DNA from: Haloimpatiens sp042688525
GTDB lineage: Bacteria; Bacillota; Clostridia; Clostridiales; Clostridiaceae
Length of the DNA stretch: 64,000 nt
NCBI RefSeq assembly: GCF_042688525.2
Contig: NZ_JBHWAB010000001.1
Span: 2,542,001 to 2,606,000, forward strand
Direction of reading: 5' to 3'
In this document: positions 44,545 through 52,381 of the stretch, one piece after another
How positions within the stretch are numbered: position 1 is the first letter of the stretch
Layout: each line of letters begins with the position of its first letter
The notes under the pieces: generated by a model
What the model saw: the letters and a program-made list of their open reading frames with translations, nothing else
Database searches by the model: none
Told to the model about the DNA's origin: nothing
Program-made: the position numbers and the translations under genes

Positions 44545-44907
44545 TTATTTTTCCTTTTTTCTTCCCAAAATATCTTCATAAACATCATCATCTAATAAGG
44601 TATAAGTTTTTAAAAATTCTACGACTTCTTCAGGTACAATTTTTCCTTTTTTTAAGTCTTGACCAAGAATATATAATTTTAAATATAAATCATCATCTAA
44701 AAACTTTACTCTTTTCATTTCATTATTAATTAGTGTTTCTAACTTTTCTATGTTTTCATCCAAATCCAATATATTATTATCAATAAAAGCAACTAGAGTT
44801 TCTATCTCTTCTTTAACACGTTTTTCTCTAGAAATTCTTTTTATTCTTTCCAACTTATTTTTTATTTTCTTCATAACCTCCAATGATACTTCTATATCAT
44901 CTTGCAA
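44545..44907 (-). CDS. Small helical protein of unknown function
   Basis: A 120-residue, highly charged, mainly helical protein with coiled-coil character (IKNKLERIKRISREKRVKEEIETL...LDLDENIEKLETLINNEMKRV). I recognise no family. No signal or membrane segment. AAGGGGTGG lies five to six bases before a TTG at 44907; a GTG at 44916 falls inside the ribosome site, so the start is uncertain by three codons. It is 29 bases after the transpeptidase gene and probably shares its transcript. It ends just before the flagellin 1 promoter. A flagellar chaperone role is possible but unsupported. Confidence 0.65.
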   Translation of the reverse strand: MQDDIEVSLEVMKKIKNKLERIKRISREKRVKEEIETLVAFIDNNILDLDENIEKLETLINNEMKRVKFLDDDLYLKLYILGQDLKKGKIVPEEVVEFLKTYTLLDDDVYEDILGRKKEK

Positions 44908-44936
44908 AATACCCACCCCTTTTTTAGTTGATAGTT

Positions 44937-46613
44937 TTAATTAACCCAAACTCCTGTGTTGATTGGAACATTGTAGTACATCCATTTAATATTATTCATT
45001 CCTACTCTAATACATCCGTGAGAAGCTCTCTTTCCAAGTGTACTATCAACAACTGTTCCTTTTGTATTTACTAAAATAGAATGAAATAAATAATTTCCAT
45101 AAAATCTTATCCAGTATTTAGCACCTACACCATACTTACTATAAAAACTTCCACCTCTGTCTCCAATAGCAAAATTTCCTCTTACTGTAGGTGTAACATT
45201 TTTTCCTGTAGCGCAGCTAAAACTTACTTTATATTTCCAATGTGCTTTACTTCCTGTAAAAACATTTATAATTTGTCTGTTTAAATCTACCCAAATAAAA
45301 TATTTAGTTCTACTTGAAAAACCCTTCTTATTAATGTAAGCTTCCAATTGTTGTGTAGTCATTCTACTTCTATTAGTAGCTGGATCACTCGGAATACTTA
45401 AATATCTTCTACTTATAGTTGCATATCTACCATTTGCATAAACTCTATAACTTACTCCATTACTAATGTCTTTAATTATTTGAACCTTTTGTCCTCTTTT
45501 ATATCCTGATACATTTGCTGTAACTGTAGCATATACAATTGATGGTTTTACAAGTTTGTCCACATTAGCGTTTTGATTCTTGTTTGTATTATTATTTTTT
45601 TTAGGTGGAACGACTTTAGGTGGTACTTTTTTTGGTGGTCTCTTTTTCTTTTCTAAAATGGTATTAGGCATTATTTTTTCTCCACCTAAAAGAACAATAT
45701 TTTCATCTTTTATTCCCTTATTTTTAACAAAATCTTTTGTTTCATAAGCATCATATACACTTACTAAAACTACAGGTGATTTTGTTTTACTTGCTATTAC
45801 TGATCCACATAATGCATCTGGAAAGTTCTCTCCTAAAGTTAAATATACTTTATTGAATGATACATCGCTGCCAAATTCATTTAATATTGCTACATTAGTA
45901 TCATATCTATTTTTACCGCCAACTCTTTTGCAGTTAGAAATATTAGCTTTTACTTTATCACTTACAACTCCAGTACCACCTACAATATAAGATTGTGCGA
46001 GCTCTTTATTTGATATAAATTCTTCAACTTTATCTGGTAATTTATCTTTTTGAGATAATAAAATAGGCATTTGCTTTGATGAAGCAATAGGTGCTATAGA
46101 TAGTGCATCTGGGAAATTAAGACCTGAAGCAAAAACAGCACCATTATCTAATCCAACTTCTTTTGCTATTTCTAAAGAAGTTTCATATCTTGTTTGTCCA
46201 GCTAATCTTTTAGATTTTATATTTAAAGCATTTAATTCTGAAATAACATTATTGGATACAGCGCCTTCTCCTCCTATTACAAAAGCATTTTCTGCCTTTA
46301 ATCTCTTTATTTCATCTATAGCTTCTTTGTTTAATTTATTTCCATCACATAAAATTATTGGAGCATTTAATTTTTGACCAAGCGGCCCTGCACAAAGTGC
46401 ATCTGGAAACTTTATCCCATTTGCTATTATAACATATTTAGATTCTTGCCATCCTTGACTTGAAATTTTAGTTGATGTTTCATATCTAGTTTGTCCAAAT
46501 ATTCTTTTGAACTTTGCGCTTTGGTTTTGATCACTAGCATATGCATTTGTGCCAGCACATGTAAAAAAGCAGCACATACCACAGAACGCTGCAATGATTT
46601 TTGCTTTATTCAT
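44937..46613 (-). CDS. Exported L,D-transpeptidase (YkuD) with three CWB2 cell-wall anchor repeats
   Basis: A 558-residue secreted cell-wall enzyme. Order: signal peptide (about 1-26), three CWB2 repeats (about 37-330, each with RYETS or RYDTN and FPDALC-type motifs), a Pro/Lys/Asn linker, an SH3-like segment (about 365-412), and a YkuD domain (about 435-558) with SHGCIRVG giving His532 and catalytic Cys534. YkuD enzymes make 3-3 peptidoglycan links; CWB2 repeats hold proteins on anionic wall polymer. The plan resembles C. difficile Cwp22. It lies next to flagellin genes, so wall remodelling for flagellum passage is possible (inference). Confidence 0.92.
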   Translation of the reverse strand: MNKAKIIAAFCGMCCFFTCAGTNAYASDQNQSAKFKRIFGQTRYETSTKISSQGWQESKYVIIANGIKFPDALCAGPLGQKLNAPIILCDGNKLNKEAIDEIKRLKAENAFVIGGEGAVSNNVISELNALNIKSKRLAGQTRYETSLEIAKEVGLDNGAVFASGLNFPDALSIAPIASSKQMPILLSQKDKLPDKVEEFISNKELAQSYIVGGTGVVSDKVKANISNCKRVGGKNRYDTNVAILNEFGSDVSFNKVYLTLGENFPDALCGSVIASKTKSPVVLVSVYDAYETKDFVKNKGIKDENIVLLGGEKIMPNTILEKKKRPPKKVPPKVVPPKKNNNTNKNQNANVDKLVKPSIVYATVTANVSGYKRGQKVQIIKDISNGVSYRVYANGRYATISRRYLSIPSDPATNRSRMTTQQLEAYINKKGFSSRTKYFIWVDLNRQIINVFTGSKAHWKYKVSFSCATGKNVTPTVRGNFAIGDRGGSFYSKYGVGAKYWIRFYGNYLFHSILVNTKGTVVDSTLGKRASHGCIRVGMNNIKWMYYNVPINTGVWVN

Positions 46614-46707
46614 TTTATCTCCCCCACTAATTTGAAACTATATTTGTCCAATATATTGAATTATGGATAATAGTTTCTAAAATTGATTAAATTATTTAAT
46701 AAGGTCT

Positions 46708-46737
46708 ATTATAACATATTCGTTTATTTCTGTGTAA
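46708..46737 (-). promoter_or_regulatory. Candidate sigma-A promoter of the transpeptidase gene
   Basis: Minus strand TTACAC (46732-46737), 18-base spacer, and a perfect TATAAT (46708-46713), about 95 bases before the start codon. Confidence 0.55.
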
Positions 46738-47073
46738 ACTTTAGCCAAACTGTAATTAATACTTAAGAATTTGGCTTTAGCATAAGTGTAGAATAGACTC
46801 CACTCCCATAAATGATATTTTGCTACAAAACCTTTAACTGCATAAAGTAATTCAACTTTCACAGGTAAAAAATAGCCGCTGCGGGGAATGATATCTTGCT
46901 TAGAAACCTTTCACTTCAGTAACAAGTTCTAAGCTTTACTCATATTGAAAAAAGATTTTTTAATTAATATTCCGTAGGAATCAGTAATTAAAAAATATCT
47001 TTTTACTTTCTACTCTTCCATAAACTCTTTACTTTATCCATGTACATTAAAAATTATTTTGTCATACAAAGTT
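46738..47073. other. Non-coding stretch with dispersed repeat copy A
   Basis: I see no gene here. The stretch holds two direct copies of a unit with core AATGATATNTTGCT (46811 and 46887), a GC-rich patch (GCCGCTGCGGGG at 46875-46886) and a possible hairpin (AAAAAAGATTTTTTAATTA ... TAATTAAAAAATATCTTTT). Several parts match the non-coding stretch at 51.9-52.4 kb, so both are probably copies of one degenerate element. Confidence 0.55.
46808..46853 (+). repeat. 46-bp dispersed repeat, copy A
   Basis: Matches 51978-52023 in 45 of 46 positions (one T/G difference at 46833 versus 52003). It begins ATAAATGATATTTTGCTAC and ends CATAAAGTAATTC. Confidence 0.9.
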
Positions 47074-47102
47074 AAGTGGACAAGAAAAATTCAAAGTGGA
47101 CA
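47074..47102 (+). promoter_or_regulatory. 9-bp direct repeats before lytS (possible LytTR-type operator)
   Basis: AAGTGGACA occurs at 47074-47082 and 47094-47102, 20 bases start to start, i.e. two helical turns. LytTR-family regulators bind paired direct repeats with about this phasing. The second copy overlaps the proposed -35 box. The site may serve autoregulation; the sequence does not match a specific published box that I can confirm. Confidence 0.4.
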
Positions 47103-47125
47103 GTGTTAATTCCACAGTATAAAAT
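47097..47125 (+). promoter_or_regulatory. Candidate promoter of lytS
   Basis: TGGACA (47097-47102), 17-base spacer, TAAAAT (47120-47125); each box differs from consensus by one base. The start codon lies about 25 bases downstream, giving a very short leader. Confidence 0.55.
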
Positions 47126-47149
47126 AAAAAAGAAAAGGAGGTGAATGTG

Positions 47150-48823
47150 GTGATAGAATTAATAAAAAACTTAATAAACAACTTAGGTTATATTGTTTTA
47201 ATAGCTTTTATCGTTTCTAGATTATCTAGCTTTAAACATATTATTCAAAAGGATAATTTTGAAAAAGGAAATTTAATTATATTATCAATACTCTTTGGTG
47301 GTTTTGGTATTTTAGGAACTTATATTGGTACTGATGTAGATGGTGCTATTGCTAATAGTAGAATTATCGGTATTATGGCAGGAGGAATTTTATGTGGTCC
47401 TTTTGTTGGCATAAGTTCTGCAATTATAGCAGGTTTTCATAGATTTTTTATTGATATGGGTGGTATAACTTCAATTCCTTGTTCTCTTACTACTATTTTG
47501 GCTGGAATAATTTCTTCCTATATATATAAGTTTACAAACAAACAAAACAAATGGTTTTATGGATTTTTAGGTGGTGTACTTGTAGAAAGTTTAGGAATGC
47601 TTTTAATTATAATAATTACAAAACCAGTTTCTACAGCTCTTCAAATAGTAAAAAACATCTATATACCAATGGCTTTCATTAATGCTATAGGAGTTTCTAT
47701 ACTTATTTTATTTATTCAAAATATATTTGAAGAAAAAGAAATAATTGAAGCAAAACAAGCAAAAACCACTTTAGAAATAGCAAATAAAACCTTACCTTAT
47801 TTTAGAGAAATAAATAGTAACTCTTTGGATAAAATTTGTACTATTATAAGAGACTATATAAAATGTGATGCAGTTGCAATCACTGATGATAAATTTATCT
47901 TATCTCATGTAGGAGCTGGTTCAGATCATCACATACGAGGAAAACAGGTTTTAACTAAATCAACAAAGCAAGTACTTAAAACTGGTGACTTGTTATGTTT
48001 AAAAAATTCTAATCAAATAGATTGTCCTAATAAAGATTGTCCTTTTAATTCAGCTATTGTAGCTCCAATAAAAGATAAAAATAAAATTATTGGTACTTTG
48101 AAAATATATTATGTTAATAAGGATGCAATTTCTTTTAAAAATAAAAACCTAGCAATAGGTCTTTCTCAAATAATATCTACTCAATTAGAACTAAGTAAAA
48201 TATCCAAATTAAAATTTCTGGCAAACAAAGCAGAAATCAAAGCTCTTCAAGCTCAAATTAATCCTCATTTTTTATTTAATGCACTAAATACTATTACTTC
48301 TTTTGTAAGAATTAACCCTGATAAGGCAAGAGAACTAATAATCGATTTATCAACTTACTTAAGATATAATTTAGAAAACATGGAGAATTTAGTAGATATT
48401 AATAAAGAAATAGAACAAGTTAAAGCATATGTAGCTATTGAAAAAGCTCGGTTTGGAGACAAGCTTAATTTTGAGTATAATATTGAAGACCATATTAATG
48501 TAGAAGTTCCACCCCTTATTATTCAACCAATAATAGAAAATGCCATAAAACATGGTATACTAGAGGGTAGTGGAAAAGGAACAGTAAAATTGGAAATAAG
48601 AAAATTAGATGATAAAAAAATCAATATAATAATTGAAGACGATGGAATAGGTATTTCTACAGAAATTATTAAAAAAATTTATATGGAGAAAGTAGAGAAA
48701 AATAAAATAGGTCTTTCCAATGTTCATAAGAGATTAAAACAAATATATGGAAGAGGATTAGATATAACTAAATTAGAGAAAGGAACAAAAATGTGTTTTA
48801 CAGTTTATGATTTAGAGGGGTGA
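47150..48823 (+). CDS. lytS: LytS/BtsS-type sensor histidine kinase
   Basis: A 557-residue membrane kinase. The first about 200 residues form the 5TMR-LYT sensor (GGILCGPFVGISSAIIAGFHRFF and DMGGITSIPCSLTTILAGIISS), followed by a GAF-like domain (about 215-345, with a CPNKDCPF stretch), and a LytS-type kinase core: QAQINPHFLFNALNTI with the phospho-His at about 373, and an ATPase domain (PIIENAIKHGI, EDDGIGIS). The start is GTG at 47150, eight bases after GGAGG; GTG at 47141 lies in the ribosome site. In E. coli (BtsS) and Bacillus (LytS) such kinases sense extracellular pyruvate. Confidence 0.92.
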   Translation: MIELIKNLINNLGYIVLIAFIVSRLSSFKHIIQKDNFEKGNLIILSILFGGFGILGTYIGTDVDGAIANSRIIGIMAGGILCGPFVGISSAIIAGFHRFFIDMGGITSIPCSLTTILAGIISSYIYKFTNKQNKWFYGFLGGVLVESLGMLLIIIITKPVSTALQIVKNIYIPMAFINAIGVSILILFIQNIFEEKEIIEAKQAKTTLEIANKTLPYFREINSNSLDKICTIIRDYIKCDAVAITDDKFILSHVGAGSDHHIRGKQVLTKSTKQVLKTGDLLCLKNSNQIDCPNKDCPFNSAIVAPIKDKNKIIGTLKIYYVNKDAISFKNKNLAIGLSQIISTQLELSKISKLKFLANKAEIKALQAQINPHFLFNALNTITSFVRINPDKARELIIDLSTYLRYNLENMENLVDINKEIEQVKAYVAIEKARFGDKLNFEYNIEDHINVEVPPLIIQPIIENAIKHGILEGSGKGTVKLEIRKLDDKKINIIIEDDGIGISTEIIKKIYMEKVEKNKIGLSNVHKRLKQIYGRGLDITKLEKGTKMCFTVYDLEG

Positions 48824-48827
48824 TTTT

Positions 48828-49534
48828 ATGAACTGCATAATCGTAGATGATGAATATCCAGCAAGAGAAGAATTAAAATACTTTATAAATAAATTTAGTA
48901 CAATAAAAATAGAAAAAGAATTTGATGATGCAATAGACACATTAAAATATCTAGAAAAATCTGCTATAGATGTAGTTTTTCTAGATATTAATATGCCTAA
49001 ATTAGATGGTATAAGTTTAAGTAGAATAATAAGTAATTTTCACAAAAAACCTAAAGTCATATTTAATACAGCATATAAAGAATATGCTGTAGATGCTTTT
49101 GAAGTAAAAGCTTTTGATTATATATTAAAACCTTATTCTGAAGAAGAATAATAAGTACACTAACAAGACTAGAAGAATGTGAAGAAAAAAACGCAAAATG
49201 TATAAATAATAAAATTGCATTAAAAGAAAATGATAAAATTGTAATAGTTAATAAAAACAATATTTATTATTGTAAAGCCTGTGAAAGAGAAACTTTGGTT
49301 TATACTAGAAGCAAGTGCTTTTCTGCAAATTGCAGCATATCAGAGTTTTACAAAAAACTTAATGAAAATAATTTTTTTAAGAGTCATCGGTCTTATATTG
49401 TTAATTTAGATAAAATATCAGAAATAATTCCTTGGTTTAACAATACATTTATAGTTAAATTTCCAAATTTAGATGTAGAAATACCTGTTAGTCGAAATAA
49501 TATTTCTGAATTTAAGCATTTGATGGGTATATAA
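48828..49534 (+). pseudogene. LytT/BtsR-type response regulator gene with a one-base frame break
   Basis: The first frame gives a complete receiver domain (acid pocket DDE at 7-9, phospho-Asp53 in VVFLDINMPKLDG, KAFDYILKPYSEEE) that ends in TAA at 49149-49151. In a second frame the text continues with RIISTLTRLEECEEKN and a LytTR DNA-binding domain (KIALKENDKIVIV...FKSHRSYIVNLDKISEIIP...IPVSRNNISEFKHLMGI). The span of 707 bases is one base short of a multiple of three; adding a base near 49137-49150 (a run of GAA triplets) would give a 235-residue regulator. As read, the receiver lacks its output domain. It is four bases after lytS. Confidence 0.88.
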
Positions 49535-49587
49535 ATGCATCTTATGTAATCATTTTTGCTTTTCATGTGAAATTTAATATTTTATCC

Positions 49588-49627
49588 ATACATGATTGTA
49601 TAATTAAATTAAAAATACGTCATGTAT
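49588..49627 (+). promoter_or_regulatory. cstA promoter region with inverted repeat
   Basis: A perfect TATAAT (49599-49604) has no good -35 box, as expected for an activator-dependent promoter. ATACATGA (49588-49595) and TCATGTAT (49620-49627) form an 8-bp inverted repeat around the likely transcription start, the right arm lying just before the ribosome site. Confidence 0.4.
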
Positions 49628-49640
49628 AGGAGGAATCATA

Positions 49641-51047
49641 ATGATAACGTTTTTAATATCAATTGTTCTTTTAATTATTGGTTATTTTGTATATGGAAAA
49701 TTTGTTGAAAAAACATTTGGAGCAGACGATAATATTAAAACTCCTGCTGTAAGACTTGAAGATGGAGTTGACTATGTTCCACTTCCAGGTTGGAAGATAT
49801 TTTTAATTCAATTCTTAAATATCGCAGGTTTAGGACCAATCTTTGGTGCAATTGCTGGAGCACTTTGGGGACCTGTAGCTTTTCTTTGGATTGTAATCGG
49901 TTGTATCTTTGCAGGTGGAGTTCATGATTTCTTTTCTGGAATGCTTTCAATAAGAAATGATGGTGCCAGCATCTCTGAAGTTGTAGGTAAATATCTTGGA
50001 AATGGATTTAGACAATTTATGAGAGTTTTCTCAGTAGTTTTATTAGTTTTAGTAGGTGTTGTATTTGTTAAAGGACCTGCTACAATACTTTCTAACCTTA
50101 CTAATGTTAGTAGTGTTGAAATATTTGTATATGCTATTTTTGTATATTACTTAATTGCTACTGTAGTTCCTGTTGATAAATTAATAGGTAAAATTTACCC
50201 ATTGTTTGGACTTGCATTACTTGTAATGGCTATCGGTGTTGGTGGTGCAATGGTAATAAAAGGAGTTAATATTCCTGAAGTTACTCCTTCAAATCTTATA
50301 AATATGCATAGAAACCCAGGACAAAACCCTATTTTCCCATTAATTTTCATAACTATAGCCTGTGGTGCTCTTTCTGGATTCCATGCTACTCAATCACCAT
50401 TAATGGCTAGATGTTGTACTAAAGAATCTCAAGGTAGAAAAATATTTTATGGTTCAATGATTGCAGAAGGTATTGTAGCATTAATTTGGGCTGCTGCTGC
50501 TATGAGTTTCTTTGGAAGTGTTGATGGACTAGCTTCTTCTATGGCAGTAAAAGGACATAATGCTGCATGGGTTGTTAACATTGTATGTAATACTTGGCTT
50601 GGAAGAATTGGTGGTGCTCTTGCTGTACTTGGAGTTGTAGCCTGTCCAATAACATCAGGGGATACAGCTTTCAGAAGTGCAAGACTTACAGTTGCTGACA
50701 TGGCAAAATTAAAACAAGGACCAATTAAAAATAGATTTTTAATAAGTATACCTCTATTTGCAGTAGGATTTATATTGACAAAAGTTCCATTTGATATTGT
50801 TTGGAGATATTTCGGATGGGCAAACCAAACTCTTGCTACTATAGTTCTTTGGGCTGCTGCAATGTTCTTAGCTAACCAAAAGAAAAATTTCTGGATTGCA
50901 GCTATCCCAGCTACCTTCATGACAGCCGTTTGTATATCATATATAGCAATGGCTAAAATAGGATTTAATCTTTCAATTAATATTGCAAACATATTAGCTG
51001 TAATTGGAGCTGTAGCTGCTCTTGGAATATTCTTAACTAAAAAATAA
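49641..51047 (+). CDS. cstA: CstA-family transporter (pyruvate or peptide uptake)
   Basis: A 468-residue membrane protein with about a dozen helices, of the carbon starvation CstA family. Typical stretches are visible: LQFLNIAGLGPIFGAIAGALWGPVAFLWIVIG, GGVHDFFSGMLSIRNDGASISEVVGKYLG and SGFHATQSPLMARC. It is shorter than E. coli CstA/BtsT (about 700), matching the compact Firmicute form. E. coli BtsT, in the same family, takes up pyruvate and is switched on by the BtsS/BtsR pair; the neighbouring LytS/LytT genes suggest the same circuit here (inference). AGGAGG precedes the ATG. Confidence 0.92.
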   Translation: MITFLISIVLLIIGYFVYGKFVEKTFGADDNIKTPAVRLEDGVDYVPLPGWKIFLIQFLNIAGLGPIFGAIAGALWGPVAFLWIVIGCIFAGGVHDFFSGMLSIRNDGASISEVVGKYLGNGFRQFMRVFSVVLLVLVGVVFVKGPATILSNLTNVSSVEIFVYAIFVYYLIATVVPVDKLIGKIYPLFGLALLVMAIGVGGAMVIKGVNIPEVTPSNLINMHRNPGQNPIFPLIFITIACGALSGFHATQSPLMARCCTKESQGRKIFYGSMIAEGIVALIWAAAAMSFFGSVDGLASSMAVKGHNAAWVVNIVCNTWLGRIGGALAVLGVVACPITSGDTAFRSARLTVADMAKLKQGPIKNRFLISIPLFAVGFILTKVPFDIVWRYFGWANQTLATIVLWAAAMFLANQKKNFWIAAIPATFMTAVCISYIAMAKIGFNLSINIANILAVIGAVAALGIFLTKK

Positions 51048-51092
51048 GGTAACTGTGACCTGGGGTATTTTCCCAGGTCACAGTTACCTTAT
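51044..51092 (-). terminator. Hairpin between cstA and flagellin 2
   Basis: A perfect 21-bp inverted repeat (51044-51064 and 51072-51092) with a 7-base loop includes the stop codons of both convergent genes. On the minus strand it is followed by TTTTTTAG, a good terminator for flagellin 2; the plus-strand T-run is weak. Confidence 0.85.
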
Positions 51093-51890
51093 AAGTTTTG
51101 CCACATTCTCTGTATCTTGGTTAGCATATACTACCATTGAATCATTATATTTTTGAAGAATGTTATGTTTTACGTATTCCATCATAGATTTTGCCATATC
51201 GGCGTCTTCTATCTTTGATAAAGAAGCTGTTGTACTTAACTCTGCAGTACTTGCATTCGCAGCAGCACTTTTGAGTGAATTTAAAGAAGATCCGTAGTCA
51301 ACTCTAACAGCTACTACTGTTTCTATAGCTTCATCCACTTTTTCTATTGCCTCAACACAATTATTTTTATCATTTAAAGAAACATCTTTTAAACCAGTAG
51401 ACTCTAAATCTAACTTATGTAACTTTACTTTTGTAAACTGATATGGATCATATTTTGTCTGTATAGAAAGTTCTTTGTCTTCTTTAAGTAATTTTATACC
51501 ATTGAACTCACTTTTATCAGCAACAGATTGAATTTCTTCTTTTAATTGTTGAAATTCTTTATCAAGAGCTTGTCTGTCAGTATCTGTTAATGTATCATTA
51601 GAACCTTCAATTGATATTTCTTTCATTCTTTTTAATTGTCTTCCTACATTTTCAGCACTTGCATCTGCTGTTTGCATAAGGGAAATACCGTCTTGAGTGT
51701 TTCTAAAGGCTTGTGACAAGCATCTTACTTGAGACTTAAAGCTCTCTTGAATAGCCATACCGGCTGCATCGTCTCTAGCTACATTTATTCTTTTTCCTGA
51801 AGTTAGTTTTTCAACTGATTTATCTGACTTTTTTTTGACTTTGTTTAATCTATCAAAAGTACCTAACACAAGAGCGTTATTAATTAGCAC
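51084..51890 (-). CDS. Flagellin 2 (divergent flagellin)
   Basis: A 268-residue flagellin-like protein. The N-terminal core is clear (KLTSGKRINVARDDAAGMAIQESFKSQVRCLSQAFRNTQDGISLMQTADASAENVGRQLKRMKEISIEGSNDTLTDTDRQALDKEFQQL), the C-terminal part weaker (SKIEDADMAKSMMEYVKHNILQKYNDSMVVYANQDTENVAKLIR). It has two cysteines, and the usual SRNAQDG reads FRNTQDG, so it may be a minor or specialised filament protein. GTG at 51890 (MLINNALVLG) is eight bases from AAAGGGG; GTG at 51899 overlaps it. It has a good sigma-28 promoter and its own terminator. Confidence 0.88.
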   Translation of the reverse strand: MLINNALVLGTFDRLNKVKKKSDKSVEKLTSGKRINVARDDAAGMAIQESFKSQVRCLSQAFRNTQDGISLMQTADASAENVGRQLKRMKEISIEGSNDTLTDTDRQALDKEFQQLKEEIQSVADKSEFNGIKLLKEDKELSIQTKYDPYQFTKVKLHKLDLESTGLKDVSLNDKNNCVEAIEKVDEAIETVVAVRVDYGSSLNSLKSAAANASTAELSTTASLSKIEDADMAKSMMEYVKHNILQKYNDSMVVYANQDTENVAKLIR

Positions 51891-51917
51891 CGTTTTCACC
51901 CCTTTCCTACATTTATA

Positions 51918-51944
51918 ATATCGAGATAATATGTGGAAACTTTA
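51918..51944 (-). promoter_or_regulatory. Sigma-28-type promoter of flagellin 2
   Basis: Minus strand TAAA (51941-51944), 16-base spacer, TCGATAT (51918-51924), six of seven matches to the SigD -10 box. It lies 28 bases before the start codon. The best sigma-28 match of the three flagellins. Confidence 0.75.
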
Positions 51945-51976
51945 TAGCGAAATCGGCAAAGCTAGACCTAAACTCC

Positions 51977-52166
51977 GATAAATGATATTTTGCTACAAAA
52001 CCGTTAACTGCATAAAGTAATTCTAAGCTCTAAAAATTTAACTTTGCTAAAAAACTCAAACTCGCTATACTCAAACAATGAGTTTTTCTTAACGCAAAGT
52101 TAAATTTTTAGAGCAAGAATTACTAATTATTTGTTAAAATGGTTTTTACGCAAAATATCATTTATC
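51977..52166. repeat. Large inverted repeat (190 bp) in the non-coding stretch before flagellin 2
   Basis: Outer arms of 17 bases (GATAAATGATATTTTGC, 51977-51993, and its complement at 52150-52166) and a perfect 21-bp inner pair (52027-52047 and 52094-52114) show that nearly the whole segment folds on itself. The rest of the 482-base gap (51900-52381) holds the flagellin 2 promoter and, from about 52210, sequence resembling the downstream half of the repeat at 46.9 kb. No gene is seen in it. Confidence 0.85.
51978..52023 (+). repeat. 46-bp dispersed repeat, copy B
   Basis: Same orientation as the copy at 46808-46853, one mismatch. Here it forms the left arm of the large inverted repeat; a degenerate inverted copy forms the right arm. 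Confidence 0.9.
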
Positions 52167-52381
52167 TCCGCAGGTGCAGCTTGTAAACTAAAGGAACAAA
52201 ATTAAAGAACTATATAGTCTAAGTCTTACTCATATTCAAAAGAAGATATCTTACAAATATTCCAAAGGAATTGATTATCAGAAAATAACTCTTTTGAAAT
52301 TCGTAAAACTAAGAACTTGTAGACTTCGTTCCAATGCACTATAGATATTTACTACTGGCAAAATAATTAATTATATTACCC

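Noticed and set aside
50447..50992. 181-codon minus-strand frame inside cstA
   Set aside because: Antisense shadow of a conserved transporter gene.
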